From the NCBI GenBank assembly GCA_030691805.1, contig JAUYDP010000066.1, positions 1 to 13,146 on the forward strand: a stretch of 13,146 nucleotides of DNA, read 5' to 3'. A program made the translations under genes and the position numbers. Positions 12,844 through 13,146 of this stretch are shown here, piece by piece; within the stretch, counting starts at the first letter, position 1; each line of letters starts with the position of its first letter. The notes beneath the pieces are model-generated. The model was not told the DNA's origin and did not search any database. It was given only the letters and a program-made list of their open reading frames with translations. The DNA is from Dehalococcoidia bacterium. GTDB taxonomy: Bacteria; Chloroflexota; Dehalococcoidia; JAUYDP01.

Positions 12844-13146
12844 CTAATTCGATCGGATAGCATCTACCAGTTCCTCTCGCCGCGTGGCGATACGCTCGTC
12901 CTTTCGGTAGACCTCCAGCCTATCGTCCTCCGCGTTCATGCAAATGACTTTGGCCTTGGGATGCTCATGCAAAAGATTCAGAATGGAGACCCCTGCCCGG
13001 CCACCCAGGTCTCAGGTGTCAAGGATAATAGCGTCCGGATCGAAATACGCATCTTGCGTCTCAGCCACTCTCTTCCCCAACTGAAGTCCCACAACTTCCA
13101 GGCCCTTCTCCTTGCGCAAGAGGCTCTCGATTCCCTGGGCAAGAAG
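12844..13146 (-). pseudogene. Receiver-like paralogue interrupted by an in-frame TGA, 5' end beyond the window
   Basis: The minus-strand frame from the window edge down to TAG at 12844 matches the 113-residue receiver-like protein from its residue 14 onward: LLAQGIESLLRK, then GLEVVGLQLGK, AIILDT, DLGGRAG, HPKAKVIC and ATRREELVDAIRS. I count 66 identities in 100 aligned codons without a gap. A TGA at 13012-13014 falls two codons after the equivalent of Asp56, where the intact copy has Asn58. About 55 well-matched codons follow the stop, so decay would be recent, or the stop may be a sequence error or be read through. TGA is used as a normal stop by neighbouring genes, so a changed genetic code is unlikely. 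The copy is followed by the MITE-like element and the terminator. Confidence 0.8.

Noticed and set aside
13012..13014. Possible selenocysteine or TGA-as-Trp codon in the second receiver copy
   Set aside because: Neighbouring genes end with TGA as a true stop, and the position has no known role for Sec in receivers. A mutation or sequence error is simpler, though not excluded.

Overview
The window is a compact bacterial region in which every supportable gene lies on the minus strand, so transcription runs from high to low coordinates. It encodes membrane-bound anaerobic redox machinery: two NrfD-family quinone modules with their own four-cluster ferredoxins, a Tat-exported molybdopterin oxidoreductase, a twelve-heme and a four-heme cytochrome c, and a two-component system between them. 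The moderately high GC, the GAF-type NarL-class kinase/regulator pair, the DUF1461 protein, and the frequent TTG and GTG starts would fit an uncultured anaerobic or facultative lineage such as Chloroflexota. That placement is a guess from gene content.

Reading in the direction of transcription, the right end (13146 to 12475) holds a receiver-like gene interrupted by a TGA and cut by the window edge. It is followed by a 115-bp inverted-repeat element, a rho-independent terminator, and an intact small receiver-like gene. Module 1 (12113 to 8964) has three very small membrane proteins with strong Shine-Dalgarno sites, a tetraheme cytochrome, a Tat-exported FeS protein and a ten-helix NrfD/HybB/DsrP-like subunit. 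Behind it, in the same reading frame, lies the remnant of a diheme cytochrome end. This module has no catalytic subunit in view.

The centre (8717 to 6052) is a self-contained signalling unit: a good sigma70-like promoter, a membrane-anchored double-GAF histidine kinase, an overlapping NarL/FixJ response regulator and a hairpin terminator. Module 2 (5888 to 1) starts behind a 212-bp regulatory gap with a 20-bp-spaced direct repeat and a perfect palindrome. It encodes a dodecaheme cytochrome with a NapC-like anchor, an SPFH/slipin protein, a PsrB-like ferredoxin, a PsrC-like NrfD protein, a PsrA/PhsA-like molybdoenzyme and the N-terminus of a DUF1461 membrane protein.

A working model (inference) is that module 2 passes electrons between the menaquinone pool and an extracytoplasmic substrate. 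Its NrfD subunit and ferredoxin would connect the quinone to the Mo enzyme, and the twelve-heme protein would act as an electron conduit or distributor. Module 1 would be a second quinone/cytochrome c branch, and the kinase/regulator pair would control one or both. The substrate of the Mo enzyme cannot be read from the sequence.
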